Origin: JAAEPI01 sp965212145
GTDB taxonomy: Bacteria; Bacteroidota; Bacteroidia; Cytophagales; Cyclobacteriaceae
Direction of reading: 5' to 3'
Assembly (NCBI GenBank): GCA_965212145.1
Contig: CBDBUY010000009.1
Location: forward strand, 868,001 to 932,000
DNA: 64,000 nucleotides
Shown here: piece by piece, positions 41,570-50,576 of the stretch
How positions within the stretch are numbered: the first letter of the stretch is position 1
Layout of the letters: every line of letters starts with the position of its first letter
Position numbers and translations under genes: made by a program
The notes under the pieces: generated by a model
The model's database searches: none
Told to the model about the DNA's origin: nothing
What the model saw: only the letters and a program-made list of their open reading frames with translations

Positions 41570-43261
41570 CTACCTTCCCCAGTGCTCGCTTTGTGGTGAA
41601 GGCATATAAAACCCAAAAGGATCTTCTTCGAAATGTGCCTGGTACCAAGGCTTTTGCGTGACGGTTCGTAAATCTCCTATTTTGATGTCTCGAGGATCGG
41701 AATGACCCAATATTTTGGTCAGTTCCAACATGTCATGATGGAATCCCTCCAGGTACTTGTGAATGCGTGTTGATTTTTCCGGAATGTCGATTCCATGCAT
41801 TCTCCATTTGTTGTTTGTCGTGATTCCGGTCGGACATTGATTCGTATGACATTTCAAAGCCTGGATACATCCGATTGACAACATGGCCGCTCTAGCGGTT
41901 TCGATCGTGTCGGCACCCACGGCAAAAGCTAAGGCTGCATGGGCAGGTGTGAAAATTCTGCCGGATGCACTGATCACCACATCATCGCGTAAGCCAGCTT
42001 TTACCAACTTTTCATGCAGATAGGCAACCGTCTCAATGGCACTGCCATAACCCACATAATTCAAGAATAGGTTAGGAGCTGCTCCAGTTCCTCCATCAGC
42101 ACCGTCCAGCTGGATCATGTCTGGTCCCTCATCAGTCGATTTCATCGCATCAACTAACATGTCAATTTCGGATAGTCGCCCGATGCACATTTTGATGCCT
42201 ACTGGTAGTTCGCTGAGCGCTCTCAATTTCTTACAAAGATCCATCAGTTTCAGAATGGCTTTCTTGGGATCGGGATCATACAGCTCCGCATGTTGAGAAG
42301 GGCTGATCACTGTTTTTCCTACGGGGACTTTTCTCACATCGGCTATTTCTGGTGTCACCTTGCTACCTGGCAAGTGACCGCCAATTCCCGGCTTAGCACC
42401 CTGTGAAATCTTTATTTGAACGGCCTTAATGTTTGGAAATTCAGTAAGTGTTTCTTTAAAGAGGCTTTCATCCAAAATCCGGGTCAGTTGTCCGTTAGGA
42501 AGCGTAGCATCTTTACCTGCACCGAATTTCCCTGTACCCAATTGCCAAACCACGTCATTACCAGCCACAGCGTGAGGTCCTACACCACCTTCTCCGGAGT
42601 TAACGAATGCTATGTCCTTGGCTCCCAAGCTAAGGCACTCAGCGGCACGGTAATTCAACGCACCGTAGCTCATTGCGGAGATATTGATGGAATTTTTAAT
42701 TACGAAAGGTTTGACGCCCTCCCGTCGGGAACCAACAGTTATTTCATAAGATGGCTCATCTCCAACCCCAAAATTTCGATGCAATATTCGAGTGTTTGCC
42801 GTGTTTTCTGGATCGTAAATATCCAGTTCCGTTCCGAAACTTGACAGTGATTTTACACCCTTGGCCTTCTGATAAATGTAATCCCGGACAATCTTGGGCA
42901 TGGGCCGACCATCGGTATTGGTCTCATTGAAATACTGGAGATACTTATCTCTAAAAACTTCCTCAAATACATACCGCAATCTCCCGATCGGTCCATACAC
43001 TCTGGTTATCGTATGATCGTCTTGGATGAATGTGTCCCTGATGCCGAACAGTATCAGCGAGACTAACCCGGATGAAAGACCAAACTCCCATCCTTTGTAA
43101 TACCAAAGCGGAAACATGGCAATCAGGAAAAGTATCGAAAGCCACTCAACAGGTCTTTGAAGAGGAGGGATGTAGCCCGGAGGAGTGAGGGTGTTTTCTT
43201 TTCCTTTTGCTGTGTAATTCTGAAGAATACGGCGTGCGGTATTCGAAATTTTGTAAGCCAT
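41570..43261 (-). CDS. FMN-binding glutamate-synthase-family protein
   Basis: 563 residues corresponding to the FMN/alpha-barrel and 3Fe-4S region of glutamate synthase large subunit. It lacks the glutaminase and C-terminal beta-helix domains. Two membrane-like segments lie at the N-terminus (WLSILFLIAMFPLWYY; GLSSGLVSLILFGI). Motifs: FGVGDEPSYEITVGSRREGVKPFVIKNSINISAMSYGALN, GEGGVGPHAV, ISQGAKPGIGGHLPG, DGADGGTGAAPN, and the cysteine cluster IGCIQALKCHTNQCPTGI (three Cys for a 3Fe-4S cluster). These archaeal-type enzymes are membrane-associated in many bacteria and their true substrate is not settled. Confidence 0.9.
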   Translation of the reverse strand: MAYKISNTARRILQNYTAKGKENTLTPPGYIPPLQRPVEWLSILFLIAMFPLWYYKGWEFGLSSGLVSLILFGIRDTFIQDDHTITRVYGPIGRLRYVFEEVFRDKYLQYFNETNTDGRPMPKIVRDYIYQKAKGVKSLSSFGTELDIYDPENTANTRILHRNFGVGDEPSYEITVGSRREGVKPFVIKNSINISAMSYGALNYRAAECLSLGAKDIAFVNSGEGGVGPHAVAGNDVVWQLGTGKFGAGKDATLPNGQLTRILDESLFKETLTEFPNIKAVQIKISQGAKPGIGGHLPGSKVTPEIADVRKVPVGKTVISPSQHAELYDPDPKKAILKLMDLCKKLRALSELPVGIKMCIGRLSEIDMLVDAMKSTDEGPDMIQLDGADGGTGAAPNLFLNYVGYGSAIETVAYLHEKLVKAGLRDDVVISASGRIFTPAHAALAFAVGADTIETARAAMLSIGCIQALKCHTNQCPTGITTNNKWRMHGIDIPEKSTRIHKYLEGFHHDMLELTKILGHSDPRDIKIGDLRTVTQKPWYQAHFEEDPFGFYMPSPQSEHWGR

Positions 43262-43505
43262 TCTATTTGGTAGGTTAGATCAGAGCAAAATAGCGAATAA
43301 TGTACACAGGATGAAATCGGGGTTTATACGGATTTACGTTCGGTAGATTTGAATTCAGTTTTTGAGGAAGAAAATCAAAGTCGATTATTTTGAATATTTC
43401 GTTACAAAATCGAAAGTCAGCTGCATATCGTGAAAGAACTGAATTCTTAACTGATAGAAAATCAGCAAGTTGTGATCAGTTGAAAGCGCATTGCAATTTG
43501 ATAAT

Positions 43506-43520
43506 AAGTTGAAACAACTT
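43506..43520. promoter_or_regulatory. Short dyad at the fructan-operon promoter
   Basis: AAGTTG AAA CAACTT (43506-43520) is a perfect 6+3+6 dyad overlapping the candidate -33 TTTG (43519-43522). It is a possible repressor site. The rest of the 43262-43575 divergent gap is AT-rich with no gene. Confidence 0.4.
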
Positions 43521-43554
43521 TGAAAATTCTGCCAAGGCTAAAAGGTTATTTTTG
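43519..43554 (+). promoter_or_regulatory. Promoter of the fructan/fructose operon
   Basis: TTTG (43519-43522), 24-base spacer, -7 TATTTTTG (43547-43554), then ATG 21 bases later at 43576. The spacer is one base above the usual range. Confidence 0.48.
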
Positions 43555-43575
43555 TTCTCTTAGAATCAATAACCT

Positions 43576-44922
43576 ATGAAATCTAACCTTAACCTTTGGT
43601 CTATTACAGTTGCCATGGCCGGCTTGCTCTTCGGATTTGACACGATCGTGATCAATGGAGCCGAACAAGATCTTCAAGCCATGTGGAGCGATTACACCCT
43701 ATTCGGTAGCAACGACGCATTCCATGGCTGGATTGTAGTAGCAGCTGCACTTTGGGGAACTGTGGTAGGCGCCATGGTAGGAGGAATACCCACCGATAGA
43801 ATCGGCCGGAAGAATACGTTGATTTGGATCGGCGTGCTTTACACTATCTCGGCTCTGGGTTCTGCACTTGTCAACGATCCCATCACGTTTGCCATTTTCA
43901 GATTTGTAGGCGGCCTTGGAGTGGGTGCATCGACCATCGCCGCACCGGCTTTTATCTCTGAAATTGCCCCTGCGAATAAGCGTGGCAGATTAACGGCTCT
44001 TTACCAACTCAATATTGTATTCGGAATTCTCGTGGCGTTTGTCTCCAATTACCTGATAGCCATACTTGTTTCGGTGGATACCTGGCGTTGGATGATAGGA
44101 ATAGAGGCACTACCTGCATTGATCTATACTTATTTGGTCACGAGGGTACCAAAAAGTCCCAGGTGGTTGATTGTCAGAAAGGGAGATTTGGATGGAGCCA
44201 GGAAGGTTTTTGAATTGCTTTATGAAAAGGATGAGGTTGAAGCGCAGATTGCGAGCATTCAAGAACATAAAGAAGAAAATGAAGGATCAGGAGACAGACT
44301 GTTCTCAGCGAAATTCAAAATTCCCCTCATGTTGGCATTTGCCATTTCCTTCTTTAACCAGTTCAGTGGAATCAATGCATTGCTGTACTACGCACGCCGA
44401 ATATTTGATGCAGCAGGTTTGGGAGAGCAAGCGGGTCTTTTGGGAACCGTAGGACTTGGAATTGCAAATCTGATATTTACGCTTCTAGGGGTTCTTTTAA
44501 TCGACCGACTTGGCAGGAAACAACTCATGCTTATTGGCTCTATCGGATACATTATTACGCTCGCCACTACCTCGTTGGCGTTCTTGTATGGGTGGTCTCC
44601 CATTGTGCCATGGGCGTTGTTCTTGTTTATTGGAGCGCATGCCATCGGTCAGGGTGCCATTATTTGGGTATTTATTTCAGAGATTTTCCCCAATCACATT
44701 CGGTCTTCTGGACAAGCATTCGGAACATCGGTGCATTGGTGGTTGGCGGCCATTATCCCTGCTATGATGCCTTTTTTGATGAATCCTGAGGTGCTTGGAC
44801 CATCAGCAGTTTTTGCCATTTTCGCAGGATTCATGGTTCTTCAGTTGCTTTTTGTCATCTTTATCATGCCGGAGACAAAGGGCGTCTCCTTGGAAGAATT
44901 ACAAGAAAAACTGATCAAATAA
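43576..44922 (+). CDS. Sugar porter (MFS) - likely fructose or oligosaccharide transporter
   Basis: 448 residues with twelve predicted membrane helices. Sugar-porter signatures: GFDTIVINGAEQDL in helix 1, GRKNTLIWIG with the DRIGRK loop (~74-79), PAFISEIAPANKRGRLTALYQ (the PESPR-equivalent is VPKSPRWLI, ~206-214), NQFSGINALLYYARRIF (helix 7), and the PETKG-type ending PETKGVSLEELQEKL. It imports a hexose, probably fructose given the PfkB kinase and GH32 that follow. First gene of a three-gene operon. Confidence 0.93.
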   Translation: MKSNLNLWSITVAMAGLLFGFDTIVINGAEQDLQAMWSDYTLFGSNDAFHGWIVVAAALWGTVVGAMVGGIPTDRIGRKNTLIWIGVLYTISALGSALVNDPITFAIFRFVGGLGVGASTIAAPAFISEIAPANKRGRLTALYQLNIVFGILVAFVSNYLIAILVSVDTWRWMIGIEALPALIYTYLVTRVPKSPRWLIVRKGDLDGARKVFELLYEKDEVEAQIASIQEHKEENEGSGDRLFSAKFKIPLMLAFAISFFNQFSGINALLYYARRIFDAAGLGEQAGLLGTVGLGIANLIFTLLGVLLIDRLGRKQLMLIGSIGYIITLATTSLAFLYGWSPIVPWALFLFIGAHAIGQGAIIWVFISEIFPNHIRSSGQAFGTSVHWWLAAIIPAMMPFLMNPEVLGPSAVFAIFAGFMVLQLLFVIFIMPETKGVSLEELQEKLIK

Positions 44923-44925
44923 ATA

Positions 44926-45807
44926 ATGAACAAAATCAAGGCGATTTGCTTTGGAGAGGTGTTAGTCGATCAATTCCCAACGGGAGATAAACCGGGAGGT
45001 GCACCCATGAATGTGGCGTATCACATGAAGAATCTTGGAACGCACGCAGCGATGATGTCAAGTATTGGGGAGGACGCTGTAGGAAAGGGTTTATTGGATT
45101 TTATGAATTCCATTGGACTTGACACCAGCTTGGTTCAAGAGCATCAAACATTCCCAACAGGAACCGTCCAAGTAGATATTTCTGATAAGAACGAGGCAAA
45201 ATACACGATAGTCGAAGGAGTAGCTTGGGATGAAATAAGACCTATTGAAGATTATTCTGTATTCTCATCTGTGGATTATCTCGTGCACGGAAGTCTGGCT
45301 TTAAGGACAGAAACTAACAGAAAAACGCTGGAAGCGTTGAAGCAAAACCTTCAGGCAAAAGTTGTATTTGATCTGAACCTAAGGCCCCCTTTTTATTCTA
45401 AGGAAATGCTGATGAAATACATTTCAGAATCTCACATTGTCAAATTGAATGATGAGGAATTTGAGATGGTGGCTGATTGGCTAGGCGTATCTGCTGACGA
45501 ATCGGGGCTTGCGGATTTTGGAAGTCATTTCCCAGGTGTGGAAATGTTCCTTGTAACCAGAGGAGGCGATGGAGCTTGGGTTCAAACCACAAGGGGATTG
45601 ATCAAATCCAGATCGTATGAAGTGGAAATTGTTGATACGGTTGGAGCGGGGGATTCCTTTCTGGGATCTTTTATTCATTGTCAGGCGTCTGGAAAGTCCG
45701 TTCAAGAGTCTATTGATTTTGCCTGCGCAACTGGTGCTTTGGTGGCGTCTAGGGCAGGAGCTAATCCGGTGTATTCGGAAGAGGATATTCTGAAATTGAT
45801 GAAATGA
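44926..45807 (+). CDS. PfkB-family carbohydrate kinase, probable fructokinase
   Basis: 293 residues. N-terminal CFGEVLVDQFPTG and KPGGAPMNVAYHMKNLG (PfkB signature 1), FDLNLRPPFYSKEML, KLNDEEFEMV, and the second signature DTVGAGDSFLGSFI with catalytic Asp (~245-258). It phosphorylates fructose, fitting the operon. Starts 3 bases after the transporter stop and overlaps the GH32 gene by 4 bases. Confidence 0.93.
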   Translation: MNKIKAICFGEVLVDQFPTGDKPGGAPMNVAYHMKNLGTHAAMMSSIGEDAVGKGLLDFMNSIGLDTSLVQEHQTFPTGTVQVDISDKNEAKYTIVEGVAWDEIRPIEDYSVFSSVDYLVHGSLALRTETNRKTLEALKQNLQAKVVFDLNLRPPFYSKEMLMKYISESHIVKLNDEEFEMVADWLGVSADESGLADFGSHFPGVEMFLVTRGGDGAWVQTTRGLIKSRSYEVEIVDTVGAGDSFLGSFIHCQASGKSVQESIDFACATGALVASRAGANPVYSEEDILKLMK

Positions 45808-47297
45808 AAGTCATTAAACTGATTTTATTGATGGCATTGGCTGCCTGTCAGAATCCTCAAGAATCTAGAATAAATGAGAACCGCCCCTTCTCCGAGAAGC
45901 ACCGACCTCAGTATCATTTTACACCACCATCTCAATGGATGAACGACCCGAATGGGATGGTGTATTACGAAGGTGAATACCATCTGTTTTATCAGCATTA
46001 TCCAGACAGCAACGTCTGGGGTCCTATGCACTGGGGACATACGGTTTCGCCCGATATGCTGAATTGGGAACACCTACCGATCTCCATTTACCCCGATTCA
46101 TTGGGATTGATCTTTAGTGGTTCGGCAGTGATTGATTGGGACAATACTTCGGGTTTAGGTGACGGGACCACTCCACCTATGATTGCTATTTTCACTCATC
46201 ATCTGATGGCCGGAGAGAAGGAGGGAAGAGATGATTTCCAGTATCAGAGCATTGCATATTCACTGGATAAGGGACGAACATTCACGATGTACGAAGGGAA
46301 TCCTGTTATCCCAAATCCTGGGATTCGAGATTTTAGAGATCCCAAGGTGATCTGGCATCCTGAAACCGAGCGTTGGGTGATGGTTTTCTCCGCGAGGGAT
46401 CGGGTTAAGTTTTACACATCTCCTGATCTGAAGAACTGGGAATTCACGAGTGATTTTGGTCCGGATCAAGGTTCGCCCGGGCGGCCTTGGGAGTGCCCAG
46501 ATATCTTTCCACTTTTAGCAGAAGATGGCACCACCAAATGGGTGCTGATTGTTAGCGTCCAGTCTGAAGCACCAAACAAAGGAACCGGAACCAGTTACTT
46601 TGTCGGCGATTTTGACGGTCGAATTTTCACCAATGATGATGAACCAGAGAATATTAACTGGCTGGATTACGGAACAGATAATTATGCCTTTGTGACTTGG
46701 TCAGACATTCCTGAAGAAGATGGAAGGAGGCTTGGAATAGGCTGGATGAGCAATTGGATGTATGCACAGATTGTACCCACTACCGCCTGGAGAAGTGCCA
46801 TGACATTACCAAGAGAATTGCAACTTGTGGTGCGTGATGGGAAGTACAGATTAAGATCACCACTGGTAAAAGAAATAGGCAATATTATGGGTGAGTCGAA
46901 ACTCCTTGAAGAAGGGCTCGATGCTATTTCTCTCAATAGCGAATCCTATTTGCTTAAACTGAAGGAGCTAAGCGCATCTGGTTTTGTGGAACTAACAAAT
47001 GAAGCTGGTGATGTTTTGAATATTTCGTTTTCTGAAGATCAGTTAGTGATTGATCGTTCGAAATCCGGACTGGTTGATTTCCATGACGAGTTTGCTGCGG
47101 CTCATCAAGCTCCATTGACGGGGATAGACGTGGAATCCATCTCAATCTTCATGGACGCTTCGTCTGTAGAGGTGTTCGTAAATAATGGTGACCTATGGAT
47201 GACAGATATCATTTTCCCAAACGAGCCTTATAAGGTGGCTCGAGTCCAGGGAGCTCAGAAAGTAGCACAAGCCCCAATCTTATCTGTGTATAAATAA
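45804..47297 (+). CDS. GH32 lipoprotein: levanase/invertase-type fructan hydrolase
   Basis: 497 residues. MKVIKLILLMALAAC is a lipoprotein signal (Cys15), so it is likely surface or periplasm anchored. GH32 motifs: nucleophile D48 in WMNDPNG, transition-state stabiliser in FRDPKVIWH (~170-180), and acid/base Glu in WECPDIFPL (~229-237). The five-blade propeller is followed by a C-terminal beta-sandwich (~370-497). It cuts beta-fructofuranosides such as levan, inulin or sucrose and feeds the transporter and kinase. No SusC/SusD genes accompany it, so it probably handles short fructans or sucrose rather than large polymer import. Confidence 0.94.
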   Translation: MKVIKLILLMALAACQNPQESRINENRPFSEKHRPQYHFTPPSQWMNDPNGMVYYEGEYHLFYQHYPDSNVWGPMHWGHTVSPDMLNWEHLPISIYPDSLGLIFSGSAVIDWDNTSGLGDGTTPPMIAIFTHHLMAGEKEGRDDFQYQSIAYSLDKGRTFTMYEGNPVIPNPGIRDFRDPKVIWHPETERWVMVFSARDRVKFYTSPDLKNWEFTSDFGPDQGSPGRPWECPDIFPLLAEDGTTKWVLIVSVQSEAPNKGTGTSYFVGDFDGRIFTNDDEPENINWLDYGTDNYAFVTWSDIPEEDGRRLGIGWMSNWMYAQIVPTTAWRSAMTLPRELQLVVRDGKYRLRSPLVKEIGNIMGESKLLEEGLDAISLNSESYLLKLKELSASGFVELTNEAGDVLNISFSEDQLVIDRSKSGLVDFHDEFAAAHQAPLTGIDVESISIFMDASSVEVFVNNGDLWMTDIIFPNEPYKVARVQGAQKVAQAPILSVYK

Positions 47298-47331
47298 CAC
47301 AGAAAGAATTTGAATTTAACTAACTTTGGGT

Positions 47332-48108
47332 ATGAAACAAGGATTCTTAATAGACATGGATGGGGTTATTTACATCGAAAATAACCTTATTCCCGGGGCA
47401 GCAGACTTCATCAACAGGCTCATCAAGGAAGATATCCCTTTTACCTTCATGACGAATAACAGCCAGCGTTCACCCTTAGACGGAGTACGAAAGGTGGCGA
47501 AAATGGGAATTCAGGTAGAAGAAAAACATGTCTATACCAGTGCGATGGCCACTGCGCATTTTATGGGACAGCAGTTCCCGAATGGAACAGCATATGTTCT
47601 TGGGGAGGGTGGTCTTATCAAGAGTCTTCATGAGAATGGTTTCACATTGGTGCAGAATGATCCGGACTTTGTGGTCGTCGGTGAGGGAATCAACTTCACA
47701 CTTGAGATGGTCCGAGCTGCCATCGACTTTATTCTGGAGGGTGCTAAGCTGATTGCGACGAATCTGGATGCAACGCCCAGAAAGAAAGGCTGGAATAATC
47801 TTGGAATTGCAGCCGTGGTTGCGATGATCGAAGAGGCGACCGGCAAGAAGGCATTTAGTGTGGGCAAGCCTAGTCCGGTCATGATGCGGGCGGCAAGGAA
47901 ACACATTGGTTTGGCTACTGATGAGGTCACAGTCATTGGGGATACCATGACTACCGACATTCAGGGTGGCGTTTCTGTGGGTTATAAAACGGTCCTAACA
48001 CTCACAGGAATGACTAAACGTGAGCAACTAGCGAGTTACCCTTTTAAGCCGGATTTGGTTATCGATTCTATTGCAGACCTGGAGTTCCCACTTCCTTGGT
48101 GGGATTAA
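47332..48108 (+). CDS. NagD-like HAD-IIA phosphatase
   Basis: Start ATG 47332 (MKQGFLIDMDGVIYIENNLIPGA) chosen over a TTG two codons earlier. About 258 residues. HAD motif I DMDGVIY, motif II TNNSQRS, a C2A cap (~60-175), a lysine in GKPSPVMMRAARKHIG, and motif IV VIGDTMTTDIQGGVSVGYKTVLTLTGMT. Members dephosphorylate UMP/GMP or sugar phosphates. The position 34 bases after GH32 on the same strand suggests a link to sugar phosphate control, but this is inference. Confidence 0.9.
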   Translation: MKQGFLIDMDGVIYIENNLIPGAADFINRLIKEDIPFTFMTNNSQRSPLDGVRKVAKMGIQVEEKHVYTSAMATAHFMGQQFPNGTAYVLGEGGLIKSLHENGFTLVQNDPDFVVVGEGINFTLEMVRAAIDFILEGAKLIATNLDATPRKKGWNNLGIAAVVAMIEEATGKKAFSVGKPSPVMMRAARKHIGLATDEVTVIGDTMTTDIQGGVSVGYKTVLTLTGMTKREQLASYPFKPDLVIDSIADLEFPLPWWD

Positions 48109-48189
48109 AAACCGATATTCTGTAGATTTCGGTTTCAATATTCCTTCAGATTTCTCTAGTATCTTTCTGAATTCATCAATTGGAATCAA

Positions 48190-49074
48190 ATGAAAAAGCT
48201 CCCGAAATCCGATATCAAGCAAGAGGTTTTTGACTTGTATGATGCCTATGCACACAACAAGCTGGAACGTCGAGAATTTATAGAGAAACTGTCCTTATAT
48301 GCTGTGGGAGGCTTGACCGTCCCAATGCTGATGAGTTCGGTCATGCCGGATTATACGGCTATTCAGGTTCCAGCTGATTCACAAGACCTCAATACGGAGA
48401 TTATCACCTATAAGTCTCCAAAGGGTGGGGGAGATATCAAGGCTCAGCTTTCGAGACCAGCCAAGGCAGACGGTAAGCTGCCAGGAATTATCGTTGTGCA
48501 TGAGAACCGAGGTTTAAATCCTCACATTGCCGACGTAGGGCGCAGAGCTGCACAAGCCGGATTTATTTCCATTTCGCCAGACGCCTTGACACCACTAGGC
48601 GGATATCCCGGGAATGATGACGATGGTCGGGCATTGCAACGACAAAGGGACAAAGGTGAAATGCTAGAGGATTTTATCGCGGCTTTTTACTACCTGCAGA
48701 ATCATCCTGAATGCAACGGAAACATAGGAGTAGTGGGCTTTTGTTTTGGCGGCTCCATCTCCAATCTAATGGCTGCCAAAGTTCCGGAATTGAAAGCTGC
48801 AGTTCCGTTTTACGGTGGTCAGGCTCCCTTGGAGGAGGTTCCGAATATCAATGCCCCGCTTTTACTTCAATATGCAGAATTAGATAAAAGAGTGAACGCC
48901 GGATGGCCGGAATATGAAGAGGCACTCAAGAAACACAACAAGGAGTATACGGTCTATATCTACCCGGAAACGAATCATGGTTTCCACAACGATACGACAT
49001 CCAGATATGATGAAGAGGCGGCCAAACTGGCTTGGAAACGGACGATTGAGTTTTTTAAAGAGAACCTGAAATAG
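48190..49074 (+). CDS. Dienelactone hydrolase-family protein, possibly exported
   Basis: 294 residues. The N-terminal RREFIEKLSLYAVGGLTVPMLMSS resembles a weak Tat-type signal (RR, hydrophobic stretch), but with a 35-residue n-region (KSDIKQEVFDLYDAYAHNKLE). The catalytic domain has the cysteine nucleophile elbow GFCFGG (~185-190), acid Asp in LQYAELDKRVNAGW (~236) and His in PETNHGFHND (~266). Related proteins hydrolyse dienelactones and other small esters. DLH proteins with this N-terminus are common in Bacteroidota; the substrate is unknown. Confidence 0.88.
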   Translation: MKKLPKSDIKQEVFDLYDAYAHNKLERREFIEKLSLYAVGGLTVPMLMSSVMPDYTAIQVPADSQDLNTEIITYKSPKGGGDIKAQLSRPAKADGKLPGIIVVHENRGLNPHIADVGRRAAQAGFISISPDALTPLGGYPGNDDDGRALQRQRDKGEMLEDFIAAFYYLQNHPECNGNIGVVGFCFGGSISNLMAAKVPELKAAVPFYGGQAPLEEVPNINAPLLLQYAELDKRVNAGWPEYEEALKKHNKEYTVYIYPETNHGFHNDTTSRYDEEAAKLAWKRTIEFFKENLK

Positions 49075-49076
49075 GG

Positions 49077-50468
49077 TCAATCATACCCCAGAATCTTCAT
49101 CATGCTTTCGCTGGTTTGCTCCTCGGCGAACAGTTCTGACTGAATCTCGCCATTCTCATCCTTTTTCAGAAGAACATGTTTGAGCGCAGGAATCAGGCAG
49201 TGCTGAATTCCACCATAACCTCCCAGTGATTCCTGGTATGCACCATTGTGGAAGAAGCCGAAATACAGATTTTCCTTTTCTTTTTTCATGGGAAGAAAGA
49301 CTTCAGTGACATGCGCCTCTGAGTCATAATAATCCATGCTGTCACAAGTCAGTCCGCCAATGTTCACTCGGTGAAATCGATTGTCCCAGTGGTTGATCGG
49401 CAAAAGAATGAACTTCTCATTTTGTCCCCAAACGTCGGGCATTTGAGTGATGAAAGAGCCATCCATCATGTACCATAACTCCTTGTCATTCTGTAGTTTT
49501 TCATCTAATACCGAATAAATAGTTGCACCACTTTCACCTACAGTGAAGCTTCCAAATTCCGTGAAAATATTCGGGACGTCCACATGATTTTTTTTGCAAA
49601 TCCACTGTATGTTTTCAACGATCTGCTCCACCATGTACTTATAGTCATATTCGAATGCCAGTGAATTCTTGATTGGGAATCCTCCGCCTATGTCGATGGA
49701 ATCCAACTCCGGACATATCTTCTTCAGTTTACAATACATGTATACAAAGCGGCTTAGTTCGCTCCAGTAATAAGCCGAGTCCTTAATGCCAGTATTGATG
49801 AAATAGTGAAGCATCTTAAGCTTAGCTCTCGGATGATCCTGGATACGTTCCTTGTACAAATCCACCACATCGTCATATCGAATGCCAAGGCGCGAAGTAT
49901 AGAAGGCAAAGTTTGGTTCCTCGTCAGCGGCCAACCTGATCCCAACCTGAAACTCGTCCTTTACGTGCTCATCATAGTAATTCAGTTCATTTAGATTATC
50001 AAGAATGGGCACGCAGTTTTTGAAACCGTCATTGATGAGTTCCGCGACATACTGCACATAAAGCGGTCTCTTAAAGCCATTACAGATAATAAAATGATCC
50101 TTGGTCAGCTTTCCGTTCTTGTAAAGGGATCGCACCAAGGGAATATCAAACGCCGATGACGTCTCCACGTGCGCATCATTGGCGAGAGCCTCTTCCATGA
50201 CGAACCGAAAGTGCGAAGACTTGGTGCAATAACAGTAAGTGTACGAGCCCTCGTATTTATTTTTTTTGATGGCATCTCCGAATAGCGACTGAGCATATCG
50301 AATATTCTCCCCGATTTTGGGCTGATAAGTGAGTCTAAGGGGTGTCCCGTATTCCTCGATTACACTTTGGAGATTGACTCCATGAAAATGCAATTCGTTG
50401 TTAACCACTTTAAATTCTTTGGTCGGAAAATCAAATGTTTGATCGATTAGATCGGCGTAAGTCTTCAT
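49077..50468 (-). CDS. speA: Arginine decarboxylase-like, fold-III PLP enzyme
   Basis: 463 residues, shorter than E. coli SpeA (~660) but matching the Bacteroidota version with an alanine-racemase-type barrel and a C-terminal beta domain. PLP-lysine region YTYCYCTKSSHFRFVMEEAL (~75-94), HVETSSAFDIPLVRSL, SIDIGGGFPIKN (phosphate loop, ~241-252), FTEFGSFTVGESGATIYSV, and CDSMDYYD (~379-386) at the carboxylate site. It makes agmatine from arginine for polyamine synthesis. The neighbouring guanidine-modifying enzymes strengthen an arginine role. Substrate choice (arginine versus diaminopimelate or ornithine) rests on family resemblance only. Confidence 0.85.
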   Translation of the reverse strand: MKTYADLIDQTFDFPTKEFKVVNNELHFHGVNLQSVIEEYGTPLRLTYQPKIGENIRYAQSLFGDAIKKNKYEGSYTYCYCTKSSHFRFVMEEALANDAHVETSSAFDIPLVRSLYKNGKLTKDHFIICNGFKRPLYVQYVAELINDGFKNCVPILDNLNELNYYDEHVKDEFQVGIRLAADEEPNFAFYTSRLGIRYDDVVDLYKERIQDHPRAKLKMLHYFINTGIKDSAYYWSELSRFVYMYCKLKKICPELDSIDIGGGFPIKNSLAFEYDYKYMVEQIVENIQWICKKNHVDVPNIFTEFGSFTVGESGATIYSVLDEKLQNDKELWYMMDGSFITQMPDVWGQNEKFILLPINHWDNRFHRVNIGGLTCDSMDYYDSEAHVTEVFLPMKKEKENLYFGFFHNGAYQESLGGYGGIQHCLIPALKHVLLKKDENGEIQSELFAEEQTSESMMKILGYD

Positions 50469-50528
50469 ATCAGGTGGGCCTCAATCAGGGGTCGCAATTA
50501 AAACGCAAAAATCCATATCCAAAACCAT

Positions 50529-50558
50529 TTTGCAAGCATTTTATTCAGGCTAATTTTG
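50529..50558 (+). promoter_or_regulatory. Promoter for the amidinotransferase-ctlX-argS run
   Basis: Near-consensus: TTTG (50529-50532), 18-base spacer, TAATTTTG (50551-50558). The start codon (50577) is only 18 bases from the -7, giving a very short leader. It rules out the upstream in-frame TTG (50556), which lies inside the -7. Confidence 0.65.
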
Positions 50559-50576
50559 CGCCCCATATTGAACAAC

